A stretch of DNA of 12,896 bases from Schleiferiaceae bacterium (GTDB lineage Bacteria; Bacteroidota; Bacteroidia; Flavobacteriales; Schleiferiaceae), in the NCBI GenBank assembly GCA_022424815.1, contig JAKMGS010000043.1, positions 1 to 12,896 of the forward strand. The letters are read 5' to 3'. Positions 5,789 to 12,896 of the stretch are shown here, piece by piece. Below the pieces are notes generated by a model, which did not search any database, was not told the DNA's origin, and saw only the letters and a list, made by a program, of their open reading frames with translations. The translations under genes were made by a program, and so were the position numbers. How positions within the stretch are numbered: position 1 is the first letter of the stretch; the number at the start of each line of letters is the position of its first letter.

Positions 5789-6279
5789 TGATATTAAAAG
5801 CCATCGTCGCCTACGGGACCAATAGGGTCATTGGCAAGGACAATGATTTGATCTGGCACCTGCCAGACGATCTGAAGCATTTCAAAAAACATACGGCCGG
5901 AAAGACCATTATCATGGGCCGTAAAACTTGGGACAGCCTTGGCGGTCGTCCCTTGCCGAACCGTCGACACATCGTTATTTCACGCAATGCTGATTTTGAA
6001 GCCGCGGGGTGTGAATCCGTGCAGAGTCTCGAGGCGGCTTTGGCGTTGGTAAAAGATGAGGCGGAGGCGTTCATCGTGGGCGGGTCGCAAATCTATGCCT
6101 TGGCCATGCCTTTTGTGGATACGTTGGAAATTACGGTAGTGGACGCCTCATTGGAGGGACATGCTTATTTCCCGGATTGGGATAAGGCGCCGTTTGAATG
6201 CGTATCGAGCGTGCACCATCCGGCGGATGAAAACCACGAATATTCCTTTACCTTCGAGACTTGGAAACGAAAGGGTTAG
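5788..6279 (+). CDS. folA: Dihydrofolate reductase
   Basis: This enzyme reduces dihydrofolate to tetrahydrofolate with NADPH and is the target of trimethoprim. The 163-residue length is normal. Near the start, A5-I-V-A and G16 shape the Met20-type loop. W23-H-L-P-D-D28-L matches the E. coli W22/D27 region, so D28 is the substrate-protonating acid. G-R-K-T-W-D-S-L and the I-V-G-G-S-Q-I-Y segment supply the NADPH site, the latter with the paired glycines. The ATG shares its A with the thyA TGA stop (overlapping at 5788), so ribosomes can restart directly, coupling the two steps of the thymidylate cycle. The M13 peptidase gene begins 26 nt downstream, perhaps on the same transcript. Confidence 0.97.
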   Translation: MILKAIVAYGTNRVIGKDNDLIWHLPDDLKHFKKHTAGKTIIMGRKTWDSLGGRPLPNRRHIVISRNADFEAAGCESVQSLEAALALVKDEAEAFIVGGSQIYALAMPFVDTLEITVVDASLEGHAYFPDWDKAPFECVSSVHHPADENHEYSFTFETWKRKG

Positions 6280-6305
6280 TACCCTTGAACCTATAAATTG
6301 GACAC

Positions 6306-8309
6306 ATGAAAAAACTTATGTTCGCGCTACCCCTAGCCATCGCGGCTTGTACAGCGCCAGAAGAAGCACCTAAAGTAGCGGCATTTAACGTAGACCACTT
6401 GGATACATCGGTGGCCCCTTGTGAAGACTTTTTCCAGCACACGGCCGGCGGTTGGATTTCAGAAAACCCTATACCAGATACAGAAACCAGATGGGGGAGA
6501 TTCAACGAGCTCATTGAGACGAACAAATTCAGATTAAAATCCATCCTCGAAGAGGTCAGTGCAGGAACCTATGAAAAAGGTACAGACGAGCAACTTATCG
6601 GCGACCTATTTGCCAGCGCGATGGACAGCACCGCTAGAAATGAAGAGGGCATCGAGCCGCTATTGCCATACCTCGAAGAAGTGTCCGCAGTGACTTCGTT
6701 GGAGGAGTTGTTTGCCTTGATGGGCAAGAACAAGTTCAACGGCATCGGCGCGCCACTTAGTTTGTACGTGAGCACGGACGCGAAGAACTCGACCGCGCAC
6801 GCCTTGTACGCGGGCCAGAGCGGGATCGGATTGCCGGACCGCGATTACTACCTCCGCGAGGACAGTGCGAGCCAAGTCCTGCAACAGCAGTACCGCGACC
6901 ACATCGCCAAAGTTTCGGCGCTCGTAGGTAAGGAGTGGGATGTAGATGCCATCTATAACTTGGAGAAGGCCATGGCCCAAGCGATGAAGAGCCGTGTGGA
7001 AATGCGCAATTCTGTAGCGCGCTACAACCCTATGACCCTCGAGCAGTGGCAAGCGTTGGCGCCAAATATGCCTATCACGGCTTATGTGAGCGCTGTGGGT
7101 GTGAGTGTGGACACCTTGATCAATTCGGCCCCAGAATTCTTCAGCAGGTTTAACGAAGCTTGTGGTGAATCTGGCTTGGAGACTTGGAAGCAGTATTATC
7201 AGTGGCACGTGGCGGATGCCGCGGCGAGCTCTTTGAACGACGAGTTTGAAACGTTGAATTTTGAATTCTACAGCAAGATTCTACGCGGGGTGCCAAAAAT
7301 GAATCCGCGTTGGAAGCGTGCGCAAGGCGCTGTGGGTGTTTTAGGGGACCAATTAGGTCATCTGTACGCCGACCGCTATTTCCCAGAAGAAAGCAAAGCC
7401 CAAGTAGAGGCCATGGTAGAAGATCTGCGTGCTGCCTTCCGCGACCGCATCAACGGTTTGACTTGGATGAGCGATACGACCAAGGAGAAGGCCTTGGCAA
7501 AATTGGACGCCTTTACCTATAAAATAGGATACCCTGATAAGTGGGAGGACATTAGCGATTTGGATTTGAGCCGCGAGAGCTACTTCGCTAACCGTAAAGC
7601 ACTTTCCCAATATTTCACCGCAGATAATTTGTCGAAACTCGGTGAGCCGGTGGACAAAGACGAGTGGGGCATGGGTGCACATATTGTGAACGCCTACTAC
7701 AACCCGTTGAACAACGAGGTGGTATTCCCAGCAGGGATTCTCCAGCCGCCGTTCTTCAACCCAGATGCAGACGATGCCATCAACTATGGCGCGATCGGTG
7801 GGGTGATCGGTCACGAGTTCTCACATGGATTTGACGATCAGGGTTCGAACTACGGTCCTGATGGCAACTTGGAGAACTGGTGGAGTGCCGGTGATAAGAA
7901 GCGTTTTGATGCGTTGACGACGAAGCTGGCAGATCAATACGATGCGTACGAGGTATTGCCTGGGGTGAATGTAAACGGCGAATTGACCTTGGGCGAGAAC
8001 ATCGCAGATTTAGGAGGGTTGACCCTGGCCTACCATGCGTACTTGAAGCACCGTGGTGATAATGAAGTGGCGCCTATTGATGGATTTACCGATACGCAGC
8101 GTATCTTCTTGGGATGGGCGCAGGTTTGGCAGATGCACGGTCGCGACGAATACTTGAAGAACCAAGTAATGACTGATCCACACAGCCCAGGTAAATTCCG
8201 TGTCAACGGACCTATGAGCAATATGCCTGAGTTTGCGGAGGCCTTTGGCGGCGTTTGTGGCGATGGTGGTGTGGCCAAAGCAGCGGAAGATCAAATCATT
8301 ATTTGGTAA
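6306..8309 (+). CDS. M13-family (neprilysin-like) zinc metallopeptidase lipoprotein
   Basis: This is a zinc endopeptidase of the M13 family, probably degrading peptides in the periplasm or at the cell surface. The 667 residues are typical. A lipoprotein signal ends at A-I-A-A-C15. The N-terminal domain (about 30-430) has the P-C-E-D-F-F-Q-H-T-A-G-G-W opening of the family. The catalytic domain has the substrate-binding N-A-Y-Y-N-P run, the zinc motif H503-E504-F-S-H507 followed by G-F-D-D-Q-G, and the third zinc ligand E564 in E-N-I-A-D568. The spacing between them (61 residues) fits human neprilysin. The last residue is W, as in the family, but the usual basic C-x-V-W-like ending is changed to I-I-I-W. 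It follows folA by 26 nt without a terminator. Substrates cannot be inferred from context. Confidence 0.95.
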   Translation: MKKLMFALPLAIAACTAPEEAPKVAAFNVDHLDTSVAPCEDFFQHTAGGWISENPIPDTETRWGRFNELIETNKFRLKSILEEVSAGTYEKGTDEQLIGDLFASAMDSTARNEEGIEPLLPYLEEVSAVTSLEELFALMGKNKFNGIGAPLSLYVSTDAKNSTAHALYAGQSGIGLPDRDYYLREDSASQVLQQQYRDHIAKVSALVGKEWDVDAIYNLEKAMAQAMKSRVEMRNSVARYNPMTLEQWQALAPNMPITAYVSAVGVSVDTLINSAPEFFSRFNEACGESGLETWKQYYQWHVADAAASSLNDEFETLNFEFYSKILRGVPKMNPRWKRAQGAVGVLGDQLGHLYADRYFPEESKAQVEAMVEDLRAAFRDRINGLTWMSDTTKEKALAKLDAFTYKIGYPDKWEDISDLDLSRESYFANRKALSQYFTADNLSKLGEPVDKDEWGMGAHIVNAYYNPLNNEVVFPAGILQPPFFNPDADDAINYGAIGGVIGHEFSHGFDDQGSNYGPDGNLENWWSAGDKKRFDALTTKLADQYDAYEVLPGVNVNGELTLGENIADLGGLTLAYHAYLKHRGDNEVAPIDGFTDTQRIFLGWAQVWQMHGRDEYLKNQVMTDPHSPGKFRVNGPMSNMPEFAEAFGGVCGDGGVAKAAEDQIIIW

Positions 8310-8321
8310 CTGTGATTTTAG

Positions 8322-8355
8322 TTGCACCTCGTTTTAAAAGGTGCCGCTAATTTTA
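8322..8355 (+). promoter_or_regulatory. Tentative promoter of the rhodanese-thioredoxin set
   Basis: TTG at 8322-8324 and TAATTTTA at 8348-8355 (five of six fixed positions of TAnnTTTG) are 23 nt apart, the long end of the range for this promoter type. The start would fall about 12 nt before the ATG at 8374. The elements overlap the hairpin, so terminator and promoter would be superimposed. Confidence 0.3.
8324..8344 (+). terminator. Hairpin after the peptidase gene, weak terminator candidate
   Basis: GCACCT (8324-8329) pairs with AGGTGC (8339-8344) around a 9-nt A/T-rich loop. Only a run of four T residues follows, at 8351-8354, so termination would be inefficient. It is the only structure between the peptidase and the rhodanese genes. 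Confidence 0.4.
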
Positions 8356-8373
8356 ACCAAAAATCAAGCAATT

Positions 8374-8652
8374 ATGACAATCAACGAAGCAATCAACCAC
8401 CCAGAGGCCACCTTGGTAGACGTACGTACACCAGGCGAAGTTGCCTTTGAACCTGTTCCTGGCGCCATCAACATTCCATTGGATGAAGTTCCTGCGCGTT
8501 GGGAGGAATTTAAATCAATGTCGCGTCCACTCGTCGTGTTTTGCCGTTCGGGAAACCGCTCAGGACAAGCGTTGATGTTCTTGGCCTCTAAAGGAATTGA
8601 AGATGGAGTGAACGGAGGCGGTGCTTCTGATGTTCTTATCCATAAAATGTAA
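8374..8652 (+). CDS. Small single-domain rhodanese (cytoplasmic)
   Basis: Rhodanese domains carry a sulfane sulfur as a cysteine persulfide and pass it to thiols or cyanide. The 92-residue product is one minimal domain without signal peptide. L-V-D-V-R-T-P-G-E near residues 14-22 is the family entry motif. The active loop is C57-R-S-G-N-R-S, whose six residues after the cysteine are those of small GlpE-like sulfurtransferases. The chain ends V-N-G-G-G-A-S-D-V. An in-frame GTG at 8341 would add 11 unlikely residues, so the ATG at 8374 is preferred. It heads a tight set: the next gene, also a rhodanese, begins 4 nt after its stop. Its likely sulfur acceptor is not known, though the thioredoxin two genes on could reduce the persulfide. 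Confidence 0.92.
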   Translation: MTINEAINHPEATLVDVRTPGEVAFEPVPGAINIPLDEVPARWEEFKSMSRPLVVFCRSGNRSGQALMFLASKGIEDGVNGGGASDVLIHKM

Positions 8653-8656
8653 GACC

Positions 8657-9088
8657 ATGAAATCAGTAAAACTTTTACCTCAACTTCTCGTCGCAGCCCT
8701 TTTGTGGGGTGGCGCAGTGAGCTGTCAATCTAAAACTTCGGCGGTGGAAACTACCCAAAGCGAGGGTGTGATTAACAGGAATGTTGGGGTCGAGGAGTTT
8801 GCAGATTTAATCAATAATGGACCCGAGGGAGTGCTCTTGGACGTACGAACCGACCGAGAGTTCTCCATGGGCCATATCAAAGGCGCAAGCCAGATCGATT
8901 TCTACCGCAATGACTTTCAGGAGGAGCTGGCGAAATTGGACCCAGAAGTACCCGTTTATGTGTATTGTAGAAGTGGCAATCGCTCAGGTCAGGCGGCGCA
9001 AATGATGAAACAAATGGGATTTACCACTGTATACAACCTACAAGGCGGTATGGGTGCGTGGGCTCGAAAACAACCAGTTGCCAAATAA
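8657..9088 (+). CDS. Rhodanese-domain lipoprotein (envelope)
   Basis: This is a second rhodanese, 143 residues, made for the envelope. A hydrophobic signal ends at G-A-V-S-C23, a slightly loose lipobox, so the mature protein probably carries a lipid at C23. After a short linker the domain runs from about residue 42 to the end, with L-L-D-V-R-T at 60-65, H-I-K-G-A-S, and the active loop C104-R-S-G-N-R-S, the same loop as the neighbouring cytoplasmic rhodanese. The ending N-L-Q-G-G-M-G-A-W is typical. The ATG at 8657 is used; a farther start at 8621 would overlap the upstream gene and spoil the signal. The two rhodaneses are diverged enough that recent duplication is not evident. It likely handles sulfane sulfur in the periplasm. 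Confidence 0.9.
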   Translation: MKSVKLLPQLLVAALLWGGAVSCQSKTSAVETTQSEGVINRNVGVEEFADLINNGPEGVLLDVRTDREFSMGHIKGASQIDFYRNDFQEELAKLDPEVPVYVYCRSGNRSGQAAQMMKQMGFTTVYNLQGGMGAWARKQPVAK

Positions 9089-9106
9089 CCTCTAAACCCT
9101 CTAATC

Positions 9107-9415
9107 ATGGCAAGCTTTAAAGAAATCATTGATAGCCCGAAACCTACCCTCATCGACTTTTTCGCAGAGTGGTGTGGGCCCTGTAAAATGATGTCGCCTA
9201 TTCTTCAGGAATTGGCTGCAGATATGGGTGAGGCTGTCAATATTATCAAGGTGGATGTCGATAAGAATCCACAACTGGCCGAAGCACTACGCATTCAAGG
9301 CGTGCCGACGTTGACGTTGTTCCAAAATGGAGAAATGATTTGGCGCCAGAGCGGTGTTGTACCGGCATATCAATTGGCTCAGATCATTCGAGAGAAAGCG
9401 CAGATCGAAGCCTAA
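9107..9415 (+). CDS. Thioredoxin
   Basis: This 102-residue thioredoxin has the classical active site W22-C23-G-P-C26, which reduces protein disulfides or persulfides using thioredoxin reductase. D17-F-F-A-E precedes it and the cis-proline is P67 in G-V-P-T-L. There is no signal peptide, so it acts in the cytoplasm. It follows the lipoprotein rhodanese by 18 nt, and its stop codon is immediately followed by the ATG of the next gene, so it is almost surely cotranscribed with both. The context suggests a role in reducing sulfur carried by the cytoplasmic rhodanese rather than, or besides, general housekeeping. It may not be the main trxA of the genome, so I give no symbol. Confidence 0.95.
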   Translation: MASFKEIIDSPKPTLIDFFAEWCGPCKMMSPILQELAADMGEAVNIIKVDVDKNPQLAEALRIQGVPTLTLFQNGEMIWRQSGVVPAYQLAQIIREKAQIEA

Positions 9416-10399
9416 ATGTATTCTATTTCAAGACCCCTTGCAATCTCTCTACTAGCTGCCACAATGGTGGGCTGTGGGTTATCGCAAGATTTGGTCTTTG
9501 AAGTGCCGCCAGCTCCAGATTACACTGAACTCGATAATTGGGCAGGACACGCAGAGAAATTGGACATCACAGATTCCGTTTTTGTGCCTACACCCCGAAC
9601 TTTTGGCGTTCCAGTGTTCTATGTATATCCCACGGTTCACTTTCCTAAAAAAGGTGGATCTTGGAATGCCGATTCCTACGCGGAGGAGGTTCGAGAGCGC
9701 ACGCACTTTGCGGTGAAAATGCAGAGCAGCGCCTTCAATGTCGCAGGTCCCGTATATGCCCCATATTACCGTCAAGCGGCCTACCAAGTCTACAACGTAG
9801 CGCCCAACACGACTACCGTTAATGCGTACGATTTGGCGTATAATGATGTGCGCACCGCGTTCGAGCAATTCCTAGTCGACATTGGCCCAGATGTCCCCTT
9901 TGTTTTAGCCTCGCATAGTCAAGGTACGGATCATTTGGAACGCCTGATACGCAATGAATTTGATAAGGAGTTGCAGGACCGATTAGTCATTGCCTACCTC
10001 GTTGGAATGCCCGTCTTAGATGACTTGCCCATCCCGATTTGCGAAGACCCTTTGCAGACCGGGTGTTTTGTCTCATGGAGAACGTTCCATAAATCGGTTG
10101 AGCCAACCAGTAATGGTGTGATGGTAGGGGTGGTGAACCCTTTGAGTTGGAATACTTCAAGCCTCGAAGTTCCTGCAGCCGACAATCCGGGTGCACTTGT
10201 GTTTGAAAGTGGTGAGGTGCTGACGGGGTTAATTGGCGCCCAAATACAAGATGGAATCATTATCGCCGATCGCCCAAAATTCAGGGGCAGTTGGCTCATC
10301 AGAACCAAGGATTATCACCGCGGTGATGTCAACCTTTATTACATGTCCATTAGAGGGAATCTCGAGGCAAGACTCGATTATCTGGAGCGGGCGAAATAG
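9416..10399 (+). CDS. DUF3089-like alpha/beta-hydrolase lipoprotein
   Basis: The 327-residue product looks like the DUF3089 branch of the alpha/beta-hydrolase fold; the substrate is unknown. A lipoprotein signal ends at M-V-G-C20. F-Y-V-Y-P-T-V-H near residue 70, Y-A-P-Y-Y-R-Q-A at about 115, Y-N-D-V-R-T-A-F-E-Q-F-L and the nucleophile elbow match the family in order. The elbow reads S-H-S168-Q-G-T, with serine in place of the usual first glycine. A histidine in K-D-Y-H-R-G-D-V-N near residue 300 could complete the triad. The ATG directly abuts the thioredoxin TAA (zero gap), pointing to coupled translation. The last 50 nt overlap the convergent SPOR gene. It is probably a surface or periplasmic esterase-like protein; the family call is by eye. 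Confidence 0.8.
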   Translation: MYSISRPLAISLLAATMVGCGLSQDLVFEVPPAPDYTELDNWAGHAEKLDITDSVFVPTPRTFGVPVFYVYPTVHFPKKGGSWNADSYAEEVRERTHFAVKMQSSAFNVAGPVYAPYYRQAAYQVYNVAPNTTTVNAYDLAYNDVRTAFEQFLVDIGPDVPFVLASHSQGTDHLERLIRNEFDKELQDRLVIAYLVGMPVLDDLPIPICEDPLQTGCFVSWRTFHKSVEPTSNGVMVGVVNPLSWNTSSLEVPAADNPGALVFESGEVLTGLIGAQIQDGIIIADRPKFRGSWLIRTKDYHRGDVNLYYMSIRGNLEARLDYLERAK

Positions 10400-10844
10400 A
10401 ATCTTGGGGTAGTACTAAATCTAAAGGCACTTGTAAGGAGTCTACAGAAGGTTTTTCTGGAATCTCAATTGGATAAAAAGGCACGGAAGTCTTCACAACG
10501 AAGGCATCTGGAAAGAACTCAATAATTTTCTGTCTTTCTTTTTCCGCCATTGTGATTGTAGGAAAAGAACCCACATGAACTTTAAAATTTGGTTCTTTGT
10601 AAATGACTCTAGCCTCACCTAAATGAAGCGATATCACCCTTGCTCTTAAACCATAGGCATTATTCCTTTCCCCACTGAACAGTTGAATGGTGTAGCCATC
10701 AAATTCTTCGCTTTGTGCATCTTGTAGAAACTGTTGGTATACTGCCTCTAATCTAGGGTCAACGATTGTTGTGTCGTTCGAGGAGGCGTAGAGCCCATGA
10801 ACACTGATAATCAATGAAGTTATGATGAGTTTGATGCGTAGCAT
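10350..10844 (-). CDS. SPOR-domain exported protein
   Basis: SPOR domains bind glycan strands of peptidoglycan that lack stem peptides, often at division sites. Using the ATG at 10844 gives a 164-residue protein with a Sec signal (L-R-I-K-L-I-I-T-S-L, ending near Y-A-S). A short helical spacer leads to the SPOR domain at about 49-119: G-Y-T-I-Q-L-F-S-G-E-R, a middle R-V-I-Y-K-E-P-N-F-K-V-H-V-G strand, then F-P-D-A-F-V-V. A tail of about 45 residues rich in P, S and D follows and has no recognisable domain. Reading could extend upstream to 11018, but those 58 residues are not protein-like and would cover the promoter region. The last 50 nt overlap the end of the convergent hydrolase gene. The gene is AT-rich (about 35% G+C in one sampled line). 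Confidence 0.85.
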   Translation of the reverse strand: MLRIKLIITSLIISVHGLYASSNDTTIVDPRLEAVYQQFLQDAQSEEFDGYTIQLFSGERNNAYGLRARVISLHLGEARVIYKEPNFKVHVGSFPTITMAEKERQKIIEFFPDAFVVKTSVPFYPIEIPEKPSVDSLQVPLDLVLPQDSISPAPDNRVLPRDSL

Positions 10845-10861
10845 GAGCACAACAGTTTTAT

Positions 10862-10869
10862 CAAAGGTA
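10862..10869 (-). promoter_or_regulatory. Candidate -7 box of the SPOR gene
   Basis: On the minus strand the bases read TACCTTTG, an exact match to TAnnTTTG. Transcription would start near 10856, only about 12 nt before the ATG at 10844. No clear TTG is seen at -33. Confidence 0.35.
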
Positions 10870-10978
10870 CATCTACCAAAATATGTGCCGAATATAGGTG
10901 TTGTAACTTGGGTTAATTTAGAACGATTCCAAATTAACATTTTAGAAAATATAGAGCCCTTTTTCGGAAGCTGGACCT

Positions 10979-10986
10979 TATTTTTG
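10979..10986 (+). promoter_or_regulatory. Candidate -7 box of the ACIII operon
   Basis: TATTTTTG matches TAnnTTTG exactly. The start would fall near 10993, giving a leader of about 25 nt to the ATG at 11019. The -33 region has only T-rich sequence and no TTG, so an activator may be needed. It supports reading 10845-11018 as a divergent control region rather than coding sequence. Confidence 0.4.
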
Positions 10987-11018
10987 CGCCACACTGAATA
11001 GCTATTATTAGGCCTCAT

Positions 11019-12293
11019 ATGTACACAAGTTCAAACCGAAGAAGGTTAAGCTCCTTGATGGGAGCATTTATCTTCTTGTTTTCTGTTACGACCGTGTCCG
11101 CTTTCGAGGGGGACGCCTCAAACGGTAAAAAGCTCTTCAAATCCAACTGTGCCAGCTGTCATAAACTCGACAAAAAACTTGTTGGTCCCGCATTAACCGG
11201 GGTCACTGACAAGTATTCTGAAGAGTGGCTGCTTGCTTGGATTAGAAACAACGCGGAACTACGCGCCTCAGGTGATGCAGATGCCATCGCCATCTTCGAG
11301 GAATACAATGGTTCTGTGATGAGCGCATTTCCTACGCTGAGCGATCAAGACATCTTCGATATCCTCCAGTATACTATTGAAGGCGACAAGAAGCCACTTC
11401 CTCCTGGAGGAGATTTGGCTGGTGGCACCACCGTTGTCGTTGAAAGTAAAAACTACGATAAGGAAATTACCATTGGCCTAGGCATCTTGCTGTTCTTGAT
11501 GGTACTGCTTTTGGCTCGCATGAAGAACACCCTTCGACTAGTCCAAGGAAAAGATACCGTAAGTATTTTTGAAGAGGTAGGCTGGTTCTGGGGTCGATTG
11601 ATTAAAAATAAAGGTTTCGTCACTGTAAGTACGTTAGTAATAGCCGTAGCTTTCCTTAGCCAGCTTTATGGTTGGATGATGAGTATTGGTGTTGAGCAAA
11701 ACTACCAACCAGAGCAGCCGATCGCATTCTCACATGCATTGCATGCTGGAGAAAACCAAATTGACTGTAATTACTGCCACAGCTCTGCACGTCACTCCAA
11801 GCACTCAGGTATTCCATCAGCGAATGTGTGTATGAACTGTCACATGTACGTAGACGGATCTGAAATCACTGACGACGCTGGTAACTTGAAGTACGATGGT
11901 GAAGGTTCTCCAGAGATCTCTAAGATTTATGCAGCGATCGGTTGGGATTCTGAAAACCGCGAATACATCGAAGGATACGAGCAACAGCCAATCAAGTGGG
12001 TACGTATTCACAACCTACCAGATTTGGCCTACTTCAACCACAGCCAGCACGTGAACGCAGGTCAGTTGGAGTGTCAAGAATGTCACGGTCCAGTAGAGAC
12101 AATGGAAGAAGTATACCAGTATTCAGAATTGACCATGGGATGGTGTATCAACTGTCACCGTGAAACCGAAGTTCAGTTCAACAAGAACGAATACTACCAA
12201 GACTTCCACGAAGAATTAACTGAGAAATACCACGGCGAGAAAATCACTGCTGAGAAAATCGGTGGTTTGGAATGTGGTAAGTGTCACTACTAA
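11019..12293 (+). CDS. Alternative complex III cytochrome c subunit, apparent ActE-ActA fusion (six hemes)
   Basis: ACIII oxidises menaquinol and passes electrons to cytochrome c or an oxidase; this subunit supplies the hemes on the periplasmic side. Six CxxCH heme-binding motifs are visible, at residues 44-48, 250-254, 271-275, 352-356, 376-380 and 419-423, the last one residue from the end. A signal peptide (about 1-28) precedes an N-terminal monoheme cytochrome domain with M-S-A-F-P near residue 107 as likely methionine ligand. Two membrane helices follow (about 150-168 and 197-215), then the five-heme C-terminal domain. In the Rhodothermus complex the monoheme (ActE) and pentaheme (ActA) parts are separate proteins, so this reads as a fusion, as is usual in Flavobacteriia. 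ActB begins 12 nt after tandem TAA stops. The ATG at 11019 is the first in frame; M14 is less likely. Confidence 0.93.
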   Translation: MYTSSNRRRLSSLMGAFIFLFSVTTVSAFEGDASNGKKLFKSNCASCHKLDKKLVGPALTGVTDKYSEEWLLAWIRNNAELRASGDADAIAIFEEYNGSVMSAFPTLSDQDIFDILQYTIEGDKKPLPPGGDLAGGTTVVVESKNYDKEITIGLGILLFLMVLLLARMKNTLRLVQGKDTVSIFEEVGWFWGRLIKNKGFVTVSTLVIAVAFLSQLYGWMMSIGVEQNYQPEQPIAFSHALHAGENQIDCNYCHSSARHSKHSGIPSANVCMNCHMYVDGSEITDDAGNLKYDGEGSPEISKIYAAIGWDSENREYIEGYEQQPIKWVRIHNLPDLAYFNHSQHVNAGQLECQECHGPVETMEEVYQYSELTMGWCINCHRETEVQFNKNEYYQDFHEELTEKYHGEKITAEKIGGLECGKCHY

Positions 12294-12305
12294 TAAGAAG
12301 CAGCA

Positions 12306-12896
12306 ATGACTGAGAACAATAAATATTGGAGAGGGATTGAGGATCAATCTAATCCAGAACTCGCAGAAAAGCTCGCTCAAAACGAATTCTCAAACGAGAT
12401 CAGCCAAGCAGATTTCCTCGGAAAAGACGAGTTGGCTGAAGGAGAAACTTCGAGAAGAGATTTCTTGAAATTCATGGGATTCTCAACTGCAGCAGCAACG
12501 CTTGCAGCTTGTGAGGCTCCCATCGTAGAAAGTATCCCTTACGTGGTGAAGCCAGATAGCCTCACCCCAGGTGTACCTAACTATTATGCGTCTGTTTCAT
12601 TTGATGGATTTGATTTCGCTTCTCTGTTGGTCAAAACACGCGAAGGTCGTCCAATCAAAATTGAACCAAATAATGATGCTCCTTTTAATGGTGCAACGAA
12701 CGCCCGCGTTCAAGCTTCTGTATTGAGCTTGTACGATGGAGCGCGCATGCAGAGCCCTATGGTAGACGGTGTTGCCGCTTCATGGGGAGATGCAATGGCC
12801 GCCGCTCGTGCACTCATGACCGAAAACAGTGTTTTGGTAAGTAGTTCTGTGATCAGCCCTGCGTTGAAAACGGCCATCTCTAAACTTGGCTTGCGT
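12306..12896 (+). CDS. actB: ACIII subunit ActB, molybdopterin oxidoreductase-like, N-terminal 197 residues
   Basis: The frame is open from the ATG at 12306 to the window end with no stop. The fragment begins with K-Y-W-R-G-I-E, an acidic 40-residue lead, and then the twin-arginine signal S-R50-R51-D-F-L-K with a hydrophobic stretch and L-A-A-C69, which could also be lipidated. After it come P-G-V-P-N-Y-Y-A-S and L-V-K-T-R-E-G-R-P-I-K-I-E, characteristic of the large ActB subunit whose first part resembles molybdopterin oxidoreductases but lacks the cofactor, and whose later part carries iron-sulfur clusters. Those clusters lie beyond the window. It follows the cytochrome subunit by 12 nt, in the known act gene order. 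Export by the Tat route implies folding with clusters before transport. Confidence 0.93.
   Translation, partial: MTENNKYWRGIEDQSNPELAEKLAQNEFSNEISQADFLGKDELAEGETSRRDFLKFMGFSTAAATLAACEAPIVESIPYVVKPDSLTPGVPNYYASVSFDGFDFASLLVKTREGRPIKIEPNNDAPFNGATNARVQASVLSLYDGARMQSPMVDGVAASWGDAMAAARALMTENSVLVSSSVISPALKTAISKLGLR

Noticed and set aside
6660..7208. 182-codon minus-strand open frame inside the M13 peptidase gene
   Set aside because: It is antisense to a well-conserved gene and has no start context or domain of its own.
10845..11018. 58-codon upstream extension of the SPOR protein
   Set aside because: It has no signal-like or domain-like character, would bury a good signal peptide, and covers perfect -7 boxes on both strands.

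Overview
The window looks like the chromosome of a Bacteroidota bacterium, most likely a marine member of the Flavobacteriales. The grounds are promoter boxes of the Bacteroidota type (TTG, about 19 nt, TAnnTTTG; clearest upstream of tRNA-Gly), start sites without obvious Shine-Dalgarno sequences, a MutS of the flavobacterial type, many lipoproteins and SPOR-domain exports, and the start of an alternative complex III (ACIII) respiratory operon. The family-level placement is inference.

Layout. Positions 1-365 hold the 5' two thirds of a SpoU/TrmH-type RNA methyltransferase on the minus strand, divergent from mutS (433-3024). Then come tRNA-Gly(GCC) and tRNA-Leu(UAA), each followed by an intrinsic terminator-like hairpin. 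Next is an AT-rich block of about 1.5 kb with two genes for exported proteins: a coiled-coil protein and a YwqK/MORN-like repeat lipoprotein. A perfect 46-bp direct repeat bounds it (3294-3339 and 4827-4872). The first copy begins inside the tRNA-Leu terminator and the second lies just upstream of thyA, so the block reads as an accessory cassette inserted between tRNA-Leu and thyA. After it come thyA and folA (overlapping by one base; dTMP synthesis and dihydrofolate recycling), then an M13 (neprilysin-like) lipoprotein metallopeptidase.

Positions 8374-10399 form a compact same-strand set: a small cytoplasmic rhodanese, a lipoprotein rhodanese, a thioredoxin and a DUF3089-like alpha/beta-hydrolase lipoprotein. 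The gaps are 4, 18 and 0 nt, which suggests one transcript joining sulfur/thiol chemistry in cytoplasm and envelope. A SPOR-domain protein on the minus strand runs into the hydrolase gene with a 50-nt convergent overlap. A divergent promoter region (10845-11018) leads to an ACIII cytochrome gene that appears to fuse a monoheme ActE-like domain to a pentaheme ActA-like domain, followed by the start of the ActB molybdopterin-oxidoreductase-like subunit, cut by the window end.

Most promising for novelty are the repeat-bounded cassette at the tRNA-Leu terminator with its two unexplained genes, and a pair of mutually exclusive hairpins between the two tRNAs that resembles an attenuator. No CRISPR array, insertion sequence, transposase, integrase or rRNA is visible. 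No stretch over 300 bases lacks a gene.
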